DNA of 64,000 nt from Sphaerolaimus hirsutus (GCA_964036195.1 OZ038458.1:13095832-13159831); one strand, 5' to 3'; shown: positions 44,955-56,266, counted from the stretch's first letter. Made by a program: numbers and translations. Notes: generated from the sequence alone by a model not told the origin.

Positions 44955-45849
44955 ATGCTCAAGCCGTGTCACTTGCTCATGATGTTGCTGCTTGTACTGG
45001 GCCATTTGCCTAAACACATCAGCGCGTGCGGCGAAGAAGGTGGTGGCGATGATGGCGGAGATGGCGGAGATGGAGATGGAGATGGTGGAGACGGAGGGGA
45101 TGACGGAGACGATGGAGGAGACGATGGAGGAGACGATGGCGGCGACGATGGCGGCCAATCGGCCGAAGGCGACATAGGCGAGGAGGATGAGGGAGATGCG
45201 CAGGAAGAGACTGATGATGGAGATGGTTCGGACAGCGGCTCGAGTCGCGCTGGTGCCAGTTCCGAGCCCTGTAAAGTGTAAAGTCGAGTGGCAAATATCA
45301 TGTAAAAGGGCATGCCAATTTGTCAATTGTCATAGAAAGTGTCACTTGTCATGCAAAGCTCAGTAATACAATAGTTTCTCGTCTCTTTTTTTGTTTTCAA
45401 GGACATTTGATGCTTGACTTACACTTTAAATACATGGCTCAAGACTGCGACCAGGTGCGCATTCACTCGGGCGCTTTCACACCGTGTATACACTTCTCAG
45501 CTGACGACGGCGACGCCGACGAGAAGGACTACGGCAGGAATATCGCCGACTGCCGGTCGACCGAGATGCAGCCGCTCGTGGACGAGGCCATAGCCGAGCA
45601 CGCGAACGCGCCGCGCGACGCCGCCAGGGCGCTCCAGGACAAGGCCGCCGCGCAGTTCGGCGGAAAGTTTCAGGTGCGTTCAAACTATTTTGCACTGTGC
45701 CTGTGCTGTTGATTTGTCACACTTGGAACCGTGTTTTCAAATTTCAGGCGGTTGTATCCCAATGCGACTTCGCCTATGTTAATTATTACGGGGAGCGGAT
45801 ATGCAAAACGGAAACTAATGAAAGATTCGTCCTCGTGTGGCAGGATTAG
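44955..45849 (+). CDS. Secreted ground-like-type protein B with acidic Gly-Asp repeat
   Basis: Exons 44955-45252, 45501-45673 and 45748-45849; 190 residues. The signal peptide MLKPCHLLMMLLLVLGHLP precedes a low-complexity linker of Gly-Asp repeats (GGDDGGDD) and Glu/Asp/Ser, about residues 28-100. The domain is ADCRSTEMQPLVDEAI, a helical stretch, FGGKFQ, then VVSQCDFAYVNYYG, ERICK and terminal LVWQD. It matches protein A and C in Cys placement and ending. Exon 2 is 173 nt, the same as the homologous exon of gene C. Intron 1 begins exactly at the first base of a CWG-type element (45253). Its own CAG (45454) would give a stop after splicing, so the acceptor at 45500 is used in this model. Likely an extracellular or cuticle-associated protein by family analogy. 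Confidence 0.75.
45253..45451. mobile_element. CWG-type element occupying the 5' splice site of ground-like gene B
   Basis: The left end GTGCCAGTTCCGAGCCCTG and right end CATGGCTCAAGACTGCGAC are imperfect inverted repeats. The flanks are CTG (45250-45252) and CAG (45452-45454). The element supplies the GT donor of intron 1. The sequence after it (GTGCGCATTC) could have been the older donor of a 46-nt intron. Confidence 0.78.
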
Positions 45850-46414
45850 ATATTTTTCGCGATTTTATTCGGTTGTTGTCGTTTTTTTGCGTAACCTGTG
45901 TGAAAGAATACCTAGTATTTATGTATGGGTATGAGCGAGTGAAATTGCGTCTTGTAAATCCAGTATTTATTCACATCGATTCGTCGAACCCTGCCGAATG
46001 TATCAATGAATTGTTTACTGTTTGTCAGACAATAATACCGTGTGTACTGCAACTCGTGTGTATTTTTCTGTTGAATAGTTCATGATTTCCGTACGTATAC
46101 ATCAAGTATCAACATACGCACATTTTGTACAGTTGGTATATTTATTCAAATCTGTAGTATTGATGAAAAGCAACGGTCGATAATGTGCGAAAATGTGAGC
46201 AGCTTATCTAGCATTATCAGACTCAGGATCTAACAACCCCCAACAGGCTTTTTCAGTCCAGTTGGGTATATTTACTCTGCTCGACAAATTTGGCTTTCTT
46301 TGCCAGTCGTGCCAATGTTTGTATCATGTAGAAGCACACTGAGCCGGGCATCATCTACCTAACTTCCGATCGGATACATTGAATCGGACTGCCTGAAACA
46401 AACCTGTCGATCTG
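45850..46414. other. Intergenic, downstream of ground-like gene B
   Basis: AT-rich with no supported gene; presumably includes the gene B 3' untranslated region. Confidence 0.35.
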
Positions 46415-46610
46415 GGGCGACTACCAAACCCTGTAAATGTCAAATGTCATGCAAACTACCGAAAGTGACGTAAAATTCCCTGTAGAATGTCAAACGACCA
46501 GTGGAAACAAAACAAGAAGAAAATTTGACATTTTACAGAGCATTTTGCCACTTTGCATGACATTCGACATTTTGCAGGTCGTTTTACAGGTTCCTGAATG
46601 GGAGTGGCAC
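46415..46610. mobile_element. CWG-type inverted-repeat element
   Basis: The ends are GGGCGACTACCAAACCCTG and CCTGAATGGGAGTGGCAC. CTG is duplicated (46412-46414 and 46611-46613). The arms carry aatgtcaaatgtcatgcaa and its complement. Confidence 0.75.
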
Positions 46611-46911
46611 CTGATTGCATTTCGTCCTAGCACAGACACTAATTAGAGCGCCATCGAAATGACGTGACACTTTTGTTTCACGCCGTTGATTAAAACGTTT
46701 ATGAAAACGGCCATACAATGTGCCATCGTTTCAAACATTACAATAGAATACAAAACACAACACATTCATGGTGCATGATGTACAGCGGCGTAGAAATCAC
46801 TGGCGTCGGCAATGCGATGACGTTCTCTGCATGGTTGAACACACGAAAGAAACTTGCCCTGGAATTGACGAAACACTGACGAAATTTATTTTTAGAAATA
46901 AGATACGCCTG

Positions 46912-47060
46912 GGGCCAATTCCGCAAGCGGACAAGTGACAAAAAATGTGGTAACTGAAATAAAAACTCGTTAAGTTTTAAGTCAAGTGGCAAGTAAACTT
47001 GTAAGTGACAAGTATTTTCAGTAACATATTTACTTTTGACTTGACTTAACATTCAGCCAT
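46912..47060. repeat. Left end of a CWG-type element
   Basis: The end GGGCCAATTCCGCAAGCGG follows CTG (46909-46911) and leads into agtggcaagtaaacttg words. No clear right terminus was found, so it is truncated or decayed. Confidence 0.5.
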
Positions 47061-47172
47061 ATTTCTTATGATTTGTCTCATGCAGAAACGGCACATGTTT
47101 TTGCGCCAAGGTCACATCTCCTCTTGCAAATAGGACAAACAAAGGTAAATACAACGGCAACTTCCCGCACAG

Positions 47173-49015
47173 ATGACTTGTCAACTTCAACGGCTCATGC
47201 CGCTACTATTCCTTTTAACCCTCTGCTTATTATCTAGTCAGCTGACCAGCGGATGCGGTGACGCGGGCGGCGGCGGCGGTCAGTCCCTTTGACACGAGCG
47301 ATTTCCATTTTTCATCCCGTACGGTTTACATGCTCACGATTTTCATGTTATTTTGTGCCACTTTACTAGCTAAGTGTGACACTTTACTTGCTACTTTACT
47401 GTTCCAGTTTTCATCCCAAGTATGACACTTTATTTGCTAAAAGTACCTATGTCACTGTTCATACCAAAGTTGTGTGTTTTGCGTCAATTTACTTGCTGGG
47501 TATGATGCTTTACATGCTTATTTATGTTTAAATGTCTGTGGTCTGTAAACCGTAATATTTACTTCGACACGTAAACTGCTAGACTTTGGGATGAAAAGTG
47601 TCACATCAATTTGGCATGTAAAAACATGTCTCGGCAGAAAACCGGATGTTTTAGCAAATTAAATGGAGCATTTTAGATGAAAACAGTGAGCATGTAAACC
47701 ATTAGGGATGAAAAGTGGAACACACTCCTTGACACTTGCCTTCACTCATGACACGTCACGGAATTCTCGCACACTCGCGCACAGGCGACGGCGGCGGCGG
47801 TGACGGCAGCGGCGGCGGCCCTTCTGATGACGGGGTTGGCGGCGGCCGGCCGGACGGCGGCGGGCAGCGCGACCGCGGCCTCACTGGCGACGAGTGGGGC
47901 GACGTCGACAAGGCGCCAGAGGATGAGGACCCGGGTAGGATTCACTTTGATTATTGGATGTGTTTGCTGCTTAAGAAGCCTTAATAGGAAGCGATTTGTA
48001 GGGATTCTAAGTTGAGGAGTGCCATACTATCTGCCATAGAAATGTTGAGTTCTCTGGTGCTAATTCCGATTGGCGTGAAGTGAAGTAGGTAATGAACGAA
48101 AAAAGTAGTAAAATGTGTAAACGATTACCTAGTCTAACTCTAAGTGACACGTCGTGACGTGTTAAGCATAATATGCAAATAATCAAAAACTGACAGGCGA
48201 AATTGTTTGTGACATGAAAAGTGCCTGGTAAATCTTAAAGTAGGCACGAATACCTTACTTCAAACTTCCAACTTGTCATCCATCACTTAAATACACATGT
48301 ACACATTTGATTACCTCATACTTCGGATTTTCACTCGAATAAGTTTGACTCGGAAACCTGTTTATCGAACAGTTGTATTTTTAGCCCCGCACAGACACAG
48401 ACACCAGTAAAGAGGGCGACCAGAAATCGGAGGAAGTGACATCGTGCAAAGACTCCGACCTGGAGCCGATCATCACGGAGATAGTCGAAAAGAACGGCGA
48501 TCACCCAGCCGAGGCGGCCCTCGAAGTTCAGATCCGACTGGAGCAGGAGTTTGGCGGAAAGTTTCAGGTGCATTTAGACATTCGAACGCGACTCTAATAA
48601 CAGCAACTTCATTCTACCTTCTCTTCTGCCAATATCTTGATGCCTAAACTACGCATTCCACACGCTATGCATTTTCTGAAGGAAACACTCCATAATGACG
48701 TTATCGTTAATAAAATCAAAATTGTTTAAAAAACGTTTCAGGACAAAAACATTCTTCGCTTGCACACGAATCCGTATATATTTTAGTGAAAGTGTGTGCA
48801 TAAGTATCCAGCTCGGTTATATGTTGACTAAGACATAAGTAATCTTGTACTTAGCCGCCCGCAAAGTTCAAGCCACGTTACACGGAAACGCGAACCCCTG
48901 CGACGCGCAGGCGATCGTGTCGCCGAACTGCGACTTCGCCTTCGCCAACTATTACGGCGGTCGCATCTGCAAAACTGTGGTCGGCGACAAGTGGGCCCTC
49001 GCGTGGCAGGACTGA
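47173..49015 (+). CDS. Secreted ground-like-type protein C with Gly-rich linker
   Basis: Exons 47173-47278, 47785-47934, 48395-48567 and 48911-49015; 177 residues. The N terminus MTCQLQRLMPLLFLLTLCLL is a signal peptide. A Gly/Asp-rich linker (GGGGDGSGGG and DDGVGGGRPDGG) spans the exon 1/2 junction. The domain is SCKDSDLEPIITEIVEKNG, a helical segment, QEFGGKFQ, then IVSPNCDFAFANYYGG, RICK and terminal LAWQD, homologous to A and B. The 173-nt third exon and the phase-0 junction after FGGKFQ are shared with gene B. The last acceptor was chosen by homology: the frame upstream of 48911 is also open (NANPCDAQ), so a slightly longer exon 4 is possible. Intron 3 contains the GCATAC repeat family. 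Confidence 0.72.
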
Positions 49016-50614
49016 TACCAGCCTGTACATACATTAATGATTATGTGACATTCATTTTGGTGCTACTGCTGGGTAGATTTGAATTCACCATGGTGTTTTT
49101 ACTTGTAAAAAATGAAAGATTTTGCTCGTGTTGTTTGTCATATCATAACGCTTAAGGAGTGATGCAAAAGCGCCATGGCGCTGGCACCTGGCGCAACTGC
49201 CAGAGCAAAAAGCCCCATAGCCAAAAAGTGTTGGCGCTTTTTGCATCACCACCCTTGAGCATGTAATGTGCTTACGCACACTAGTTTATTTCCGAAACTT
49301 TAAAACTAAAGGAAACGCATCTGAGTTTACCGGAATGAGTTTTTTCCGATCTCCGTCAACTGTAGTTGACGAACACCTCATTCCGGTAAATACAAATATC
49401 GTTCAAAGAAGATTTCTGAGTTGACTACCTATATTTTTTTATTTTTAACTAGTCATAAACTAAATAGTGTGCATGGTGCAAATGAATCAATCGACGATAT
49501 TTCATGGTTGCGTGATAATTATATGCTATAGATGCTTGAATTCGTTCAGCAGTGCGTGCCGGCGGGCCTTACTTGTTCAGCACAATGTAAATAACACGTT
49601 ATGCTCTTCCGGAACAGTGTTTTTGCGATAATAAATTAATGCTATCCATCATGTAAAACGAGTGATATGTACATCATACATAAGTAGAGTAGAAACGTTT
49701 TAACGAGGTAATCTAAATGATCAGATAGGTAATAATTAATTTACGTGGAAACATTTCTTTATGCGCCCAGAGAAAATTGATGCAAAATGTCTCTGTACAG
49801 ATTCAGTTAGCTGCGGTGTAGAAAGTTAGTGTACAAACAGTAAAATAACCCACTGAGTTAAAAAAATAATGCGAAACTGGTGGAAACATTGAAAACAAAC
49901 AAGCAAACTTGTGGTATTTTTATCTCGTCCCATCAGATATTCTGCCGGAGTCGACGGTCACCACAAGGAGCACCTCACAATAAATTACAAACCATACCTT
50001 GAAAGTATCATGATATTGTTCAGTTACAACAATAATGCTGCAAATATTTGGAAAATTCTCCTAGAAAAAATTTGCTGCCCAGTTTATGTTAATACTCAGA
50101 AACTCAGAAAAATTTGATCCGCCTAGGGTTTTTTTCCGAATATTTGCTGCACGAATGCAAGTAAGGCTGGGTGGAATAAATTTACGTAAGTAAATTGCAG
50201 TTTCAACAAGATGATCTTGGTATTGGTATGAAAACCACATGGTATTCAGATCTCACAGAAGCAACATTACAATAAGCATTCACTGATAACAGGTGAGATA
50301 ACATTTTTTCATCCAGCAAAATCCATGCTGCGCTGTTAAGCAATCATGGATGCAGTGAAAAGAGCACTCACTAATATCTACTTGAAAGGATAATGATTTA
50401 ACAGCACATTAGGCAGTGTTTACAGGAAAAATTATGACGACAATTCTTTATGTTTCATATTTCAAGCAATTTCAATGAGTTTGCGGCTTTTTCCATCGAA
50501 TATGAAACTTAAAAAAGGTTTTTGTCGTCACAAATTTTTCCCGTAACCACCACCCCACATGAACCACCTGGATGAGGCAAAAGCTGACACAGTGGCATCT
50601 AATTGATCCCGTCA
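49016..50614. other. Intergenic with two small elements
   Basis: A TAGTGATG-family MITE lies at 49157-49250 (AGTGATGCAAAAGCGCC and TTTTTGCATCACC). A fold-back at about 49275-49440 carries acgcatctgagtttaccgg, tgagtt and caactgtagttga, related to 63190-63380. The rest, 49450-50610, shows no supported gene. Confidence 0.5.
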
Positions 50615-53480
50615 TCAATAGGTCACCCCGGGTGGCTTGTTGTACATGACTTGCGGCTGGCCGTACATGGGCATGCTGTCCTGTCTCTCCCTGATGCACC
50701 GGTAGGCGGCCCAGACGATGCACAGCGCCCAGCACTCGAGCATGAACAGGAACAGATACACCACCATCATTATTATGCCAGCAGTCAGGATCACTGAGTG
50801 GGGTGGGTGAGGGATGAGCATTTGAAAGTGTTGAAAGGTTTTGGAATAATGTGTACTGTACCGTACAGTAGGGCATCACGCACAAAATACCACATTTGCT
50901 TGAATAATTCCCGTTCTTGAATAGGTCCCCCCTATAATAATTCCTCCTTGAAAAATTCCCCCATGTTAGAAGAGTGTGGAAAAAATTACCCCCCCCCTTT
51001 AGGCATATTAAAATTTTTGGGTCCAATTTGATCAAAATAGGCATGTGATTTTGTTAATAAGGCATGTTTCATGAGAAATGAGTTAATAAAATGCTCGAAT
51101 GCTCGAAAAGGACGAAATAATAATCCCCCATTGAAAAAATCACTACTTTAATAGTTCCCTTCAAAAAATATCCGCAGGGGAATTATTCGAGCAAATACGG
51201 CTACAGCTAGTGATGCAAAAAGCACCATGGTGCTTTTCCCCTCTGTGGCGTCATAGCAAGATCGCGCCAGGCGCCGGGAGAAGGCGCACAGAGAAAAAGC
51301 GCCAACGAATAAATACCAATGGTTAAAGAAATTTAAATTTCGATCTTTTTGATGGTGTCGGTGCTATTGGTACTTTTTTAAACATGGTAGAACCGAGCAC
51401 CAATAATCAAATGCGATCAAGCGCAAAAGCACCATGACGCTTTTGAATCACTAAACTAGAGCACCTTCGGTTACTTTTTGGCGCAACCTCAAAGACTAAA
51501 TTTCAACGTGTGAAAAACGAACATGTTGTCTGGGTCATGGACAGGTTGTTCTGCGAGCCCTCCATACCAATCATGAACGCGAGCGCCTGTCCCTCACTGG
51601 CGACCATAACCAGGAGCATCAGTTCGCATACAAACAACGTGAAGATAGTAATAGCCTGAGATCAAAGTAAATGTCAACTTAAATGTCAAGTAAAAAGTGA
51701 CAGAGAAAAAGAAAAGGTGTCTAGGTAAATCTACTCACGGACATAACGATGTGCGGAACGATCATGCCAGGCTGGTCAGAGTGCACTCCATACAGCAGGG
51801 CAGCTATCACCGCCAACCACACGACCACGCCAAAGAAGCCAACGCAGAATTGCACTGTGAACTGGGCACCGGCCAGCGCCTGCGTAACACAATTTTAAAA
51901 AGTAAATAGATACATGGGTGCCCAATCACCAGGGGGCAATCCCAAGCCCTATAAAATGCCCTGTAAAATACCAAACATCATGCACAAACACCGTGCACAA
52001 GTGATGTAAAGAGCCCTGCAAAAGGGCCACCAACGTTACCAGCTATAGCCATATGGGGCCAGTTCCGCAAATTGAGAAGTGAGAAGTGAAATGGCAAATG
52101 CGAAGTGAAATTAGAAGTGAGAAGTGAATTGAGAAGAAATTGTCAAAACCGAAGGGAAATTACTTTATATTTATTTACTTCGCTTTTCCCAATTTACTTG
52201 CCATTTCACTTCGCTTTTGCCAATTTTCTTCGCAATTCACTTCTCACTTCTCATTTCACTTCGCATTTGTCATTTTACTTCTCACTTCACAATTTGCGAA
52301 ACTGGCACCCGAGATAGCTATTCGATAAGGCTGGGATTGACACACGTCAGACGCGCACACCTGAACAGTGATGAGCTCTGCAAAGTGCAGGATGACGAGC
52401 ACGGCCTCGACCATGCCCAAGTATCTGGCGCCGTCGGTGGCCGCGCACGACCCGCAGCAGCAGCGGTATTCATCGTCGCCTGCGGGGAATCAAAGAGTGA
52501 AGTCCTCTGTCAACAGGATATTAAATATGGCATGTTGACTTTAACTGGTAAATTACGTAAGGTTCCAAGTTCTTGTATTGATAAGGTTTTTCAGGTCATT
52601 TGTCGAGAAACGTTGTGAAACGAGAAGAAATTCAAGATTTCCTATTTCATGACGAGCCAATTGGAACCTTGTCCCAAATTATCGCCGAATATGGCATTTG
52701 ACAGAATGTGGGACTGGTGTACGGTTATCCACTCAGTTCTTTGTAAATAAAATGTACAGGGTGCGAAAATTTAGACGCCCCCTCTAGATTTCGAATAACT
52801 TGTCACTGGGTAGTCGGATTAACGTCAAATTATAGGTCAACATTAACAACTAAATAGGAAAGGATCCCTGAAAATATAGCTCCACTCGTTCTCAAGTTAT
52901 TCATGCAAACCCGTAATTGTCACTACCAACACCTCGTGACAATAGGCATTGAGCAATAAAAACGCACAATAACCAGTGCAAAATCTTTATTATGAAGGAG
53001 TGATGAGCACCGACTCACAAAATGCAACAAATGATCACTCAATGTAACCAGCACTCTTATGAATAGCCAACTGCAACCGATCTGCAGCTTCATCTGCAGC
53101 TTCTGTTTTGTCAATGTGTATTGCCACGAGGGGGTAGTAAAGCGACAATTATCGCTATTTGACTGAATAACTTGAGACCGAGTGGAGCTATTGCAGCCAT
53201 ATTTTCAGGGATCCTTACCTATTTAGTTGTTAATGTTGACCTAAAATTTGACGTTAATCCGACTACCCAGTGACAAGTTTTTCGAAATCTAGAGGTGGCG
53301 TCCAAATTACCGCACCCTGTATGTCCAAACGGCCAATTTCCTATTCATTCGTGGATAAGGCCTACTCAAATCAAGCGAGTTCCAAAGCAACTTCAAGCAC
53401 GAACCAGGTCTGCGGTTGCCGTTGCCCACTCCTCGCATGGCCACGCCTCCCTGGCCACCACCATACCCTGCCATGGCCAT
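50615..53480 (-). CDS. Four-helix membrane protein with N-terminal Cys cluster (LAPTM-like?)
   Basis: Five exons in consistent phase: 53480-53405, 52479-52361, 51879-51739, 51655-51523 and 50793-50615; 215 residues. The N terminus is Gly/Arg-rich (MAMAGYGGGQGG). A cysteine cluster, EYRCCCGSC, follows, then TDGARYLGMVEAVL entering helix 1. Helix 2 is in FCVGFFGVVVWLAVIAALLYG, helix 3 in AITIFTLFVCELMLLVMVA and helix 4 in ILTAGIIMMVVYLFLFMLE. The tail is basic then Pro/Tyr-rich, ending PPGVTY. Cys cluster, LG-x-(V/I)E motif and four helices recall the LAPTM/tetraspan group of endosomal proteins, but I cannot assign it firmly. Exons 1 and 4 use GTTCGT donors. Introns carry a TA-type element, CWG-type elements, a CCGTAT-like element and a TAGTGATG MITE. 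Confidence 0.75.
50886..51201. mobile_element. CCGTAT-related element, ATTTGCTTGAATAATTCCC ends
   Basis: The left end ATTTGCTTGAATAATTCCCG is mirrored by GGGAATTATTCGAGCAAATACGG. The interior words are attcccccttgaa-like. A related fragment at about 60682 starts ACCGTATTTGCTTGAATAA. It lies in the last intron of the four-helix gene. Confidence 0.65.
51208..51453. mobile_element. TAGTGATG-family MITE
   Basis: The ends are TAGTGATGCAAAAAGCACC and GCTTTTGAATCACTA, with gcgcca words near both ends and a unique centre. The target duplication is not convincing. It lies in the same intron as the previous element. Confidence 0.65.
51933..52308. mobile_element. Two CWG-type elements in tandem inside an intron
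   Basis: The first begins GGGGCAATCCCAAGCCC after CAG (51930-51932); its right end is unclear. The second, 52056-52308, has ends GGGCCAGTTCCGCAAATTGAG and CACAATTTGCGAAACTGGCAC and arms of agtgaaatggcaaatgcg. It matches the 19885 introner in ends and words, but flanks ATG/CCG do not show the CWG duplication. Confidence 0.65.
52755..53321. mobile_element. TA-type element, TACAGGGTGCG ends
   Basis: The arms start TACAGGGTGCGAAAATTTAG and end CCAAATTACCGCACCCTGTA, with long inverted arms (attcgaaataacttgtcactgg, agtcggattaacgtca). The outer TA pair fits Tc1/mariner-type insertion. No transposase frame, so non-autonomous. It lies in intron 1 of the four-helix gene. Confidence 0.85.
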
Positions 53481-54488
53481 CTTTTTGTAGCTATTCGATT
53501 ATTCACCCTCAGTAGTTAAATAGAACGGGCGAAATTGCAGTGCGATGTCCTTCACCCTGTTGCTAATGTGATTACGATGGTGCGAGGTACTGAAAAATGA
53601 CAAGTTGGAATGTGAGTTCGAATGATATGTGAAGGTAGAATTTAGTTGCCGAGTAGGTGTAATGTATCCAACAATGACCAAACGTTGATGACCGGCTCGG
53701 CTATTATTCTAACGGTAGTGATAAAAGAAAAAAAGTGCATATTTTATCGTTGAAAAGGCAGTGGGAAGATAAATATATCCATATCGCGGTGCGTGATGGT
53801 GTGAAACTACATATCGTGAATATTTACATACCTATTTTATATCAGTAAACTACATGCGTCACGCATCTCCAACAAAAAAGTACGATTTGACCACGTAAAA
53901 TTTGTGAAAACATGCAGAAACGATATTATTCTCTGGGCCGTCTAGATCACACAGTGCCGGCAGGTATGCACATGAAACGGCGGCATGACTCATGCTGCGG
54001 CGACGTGCATGCACCCTGTGCATAGGCCACCGGTCGACCGATGGAAACACGGTCGCAGTAATAAAATGCCTAGCAATACATGCATGTATGGCATGTATGA
54101 ATTGTGCTGATGGTGTATCTTGTAGAGTTTTATTTAAAAAATACAGGGTTGACGGTACCTACATACGTTTGGACAAGAGTTCTACAGGAGGTATAAAGTA
54201 TTTCCGACAAAATCTTATGCTGGCGACGACAACCAGGTACCGAATAATCTGTTCAATGTATTGGTGTTGCAAATTGAAAATGTATCGGGTACACAACAGA
54301 GATAACACAACCAAACAGCCAGGCTGCCTAGGCCAGGCGCGCATCAACATGTATACGCGCATGTCGTTGGTAGTGATGGGGAAAACAGACAAAAACGCCA
54401 CCAAAATGTGCCAGTACTCAACAGTAAGCGCTGATAAATGCAAGTGCCGATAACGGTGTATACTTCATCCTGCACTCTACTAAATATT
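53481..54488. other. No gene seen; upstream of the four-helix gene
   Basis: Presumed promoter side of the minus-strand gene. Open frames on both strands at 53990-54450 lack splice context and recognisable sequence. Confidence 0.35.
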
Positions 54489-54654
54489 TACCGTATTTCC
54501 TCGAAATACCCCCAGGGATACATTGCACACATGACGTACGTTCCAGACGGGGGTATTTTTCGAGGGGGTTTATTTTTTTCCTCAGCGCGCTCAGACCTCG
54601 GGGGTATTTCAAGGGGGGCCAATTCAAGGCGGGATAATTCGAGGAAATACGGTA
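54489..54654. mobile_element. CCGTATTTCCTCGAA-type element
   Basis: The ends are TACCGTATTTCCTCGAAATAC and TAATTCGAGGAAATACGGTA. The interior shares cagacgggggtattt and cctcagcgcgctcagacc with the fragment at 16980-17079. Confidence 0.8.
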
Positions 54655-54944
54655 CAACAACACCATTTTCGACGTAGTTTTCGCCGGCGCCAGTCCACCA
54701 CTACCTCCAGCAGTAGTAAACGCGGCGCGTGTAAAATGCGCCGCGCGGCCCATGCGGAATGCGCGGCGGCGCGGTCGTTGTGCAGTAGCGTGCACACGCG
54801 CGCTGCCAACCTGCGCGGCGTGGCTGCCTTTGCGCGTGAGACAGCCACTAGCGGTGGAATGATACGACGGGTAGATGTTGATATTCGATAGTTTTCAATG
54901 GCGCTACACGCTTTTTACCGAAATTTGGAAGACTCATAGATCAA

Positions 54945-55815
54945 CTTTGAACGCATCTGAGTATACCATGAGGTTAGGGTTCAAACGATATGACTTTTCG
55001 ATATCGATATTCGATATTTTTTCAAAATTTTCGATATCAATATTCCATATTCGATATTTTTTTCTGAAACTCGATTTTCGATATCGATACGATATGGAAC
55101 CTCGATACGATATGGAACCTCGATATCGATATTCGATATTCGATATTGAAAAATGGTCGATATTCGATATTTTGATATTATCGATATTCGATATTGCGAT
55201 ATGCTTTTGGTATAGCAAGGCATATTTCAAGTGGCATATTGTATTTTCATGTGGTTGCACACATGTTTAATCATCTCTTTACTGAAATTTGAATGGTGCA
55301 AGTGATTTTAACAAGCTTTACATCACTCAATGGTAGAAAATAGAAGAAAAACATGATCAATCAAAGTGTATCAGACAAATAACAATTGGTAAATATTACA
55401 GTTCATCCTAACCTAATTGCTTAAGGGCATGTTGCAACAAAAAAAGTATATCAGCGTTTTCTGGCTTCAAATTTAGCACTCCAACAACAATGACATTATA
55501 AATACTGTACTTTTACTCATCAAAAACAATACTATAAGCACATCAGATCTACCATAAACATCTCAAAATGAAAATGAAAAGTAAATTTGGGGACACAATA
55601 CAGGTTCGATATATCGAAAAAATGGTCGATATTCGATATTCGATATTTTTTCAAAATGTTCGATATCGATATTCGATATTCGATATTAAAAAAATGGTCG
55701 ATATCCGATACGATATATCGTTTGAACCCTACATGAGGTGTCTATCAACTACTGTTGATAGGGATTAAAAATAGCCTATTCCGTTGAACTCAAATTCGTT
55801 CAACGGTAGGCGCAA
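54945..55815. repeat. Fold-back element split by a hAT-like insertion
   Basis: The left piece (tttgaacgcatctgagtatacc) and right piece (aggtgtctatcaactactgttgatagggat, then ttccgttgaactcaaattcg) parallel the continuous copy at 63190-63380. The element 54975-55731 sits between them. Confidence 0.65.
54975..55731. mobile_element. hAT-like element, TAGGGTTCAAACGATAT ends
   Basis: The ends are TAGGGTTCAAACGATATG and ATATCGTTTGAACCCTA. A perfect 8-bp duplication CATGAGGT flanks it (54967-54974 and 55732-55739). Both arms are ttcgatatcgatattcgat arrays. The centre (about 55210-55600) is unique and AT-rich. Confidence 0.92.
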
Positions 55816-56266
55816 TAGTTTTGTCATCAAAAGTTCGATTCAAAATCTATGAAAAATATTTTTTTGGGTGACGATGATATTAGAAGCAGTTTGAATATTT
55901 AGTACATTCTATATGAAAACCCGACTCGAAGGTTCGATATTCGATATAGGGTATCATAAATCGTTCCAACTGCACAAACGCCTGACGCTCGTACCAATGG
56001 TCGTTTTGGGGGACGCCGGTTGTTGCCAGCGCAGTCATTGCTTACCTTGTTATATTTACGATGTTAAAGTCTTGGGTGATCACGGAATATCACTATGTCC
56101 AAGAAGACCATGCCAGTAAAGGTGCGTATTATCGATTTAGACTTTGGGGATGACGACCTTTCACAAATATATATTTACACATGCCTAGGTATGTACCTAA
56201 ATATAACACAATCCATACATACAAGATTTTTATTTCATATTCCATACTCGCTATGTGTCAACACCA

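Noticed and set aside
45253-45454. A complete second introner in ground-like gene B
   Set aside because: Using the element's own CAG (45454) as acceptor shifts the frame and reaches a stop before the conserved domain. The acceptor at 45500 keeps the frame.
48846-48910. An extension of ground-like gene C exon 4 (frame KVQATLHGNANPCDAQ)
   Set aside because: Open and in frame, but homologous genes A and B place the junction directly before (A/T)(V/I)VS, and the acceptor CGACGCGCAG at 48910 fits. Kept only as an alternative.
54660-54870. GC-rich patch with an Arg/Ala-rich minus-strand frame resembling a mitochondrial presequence
   Set aside because: It has no ATG at a sensible position and no matching downstream exon. 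It is bounded by a CCGTAT-type element.
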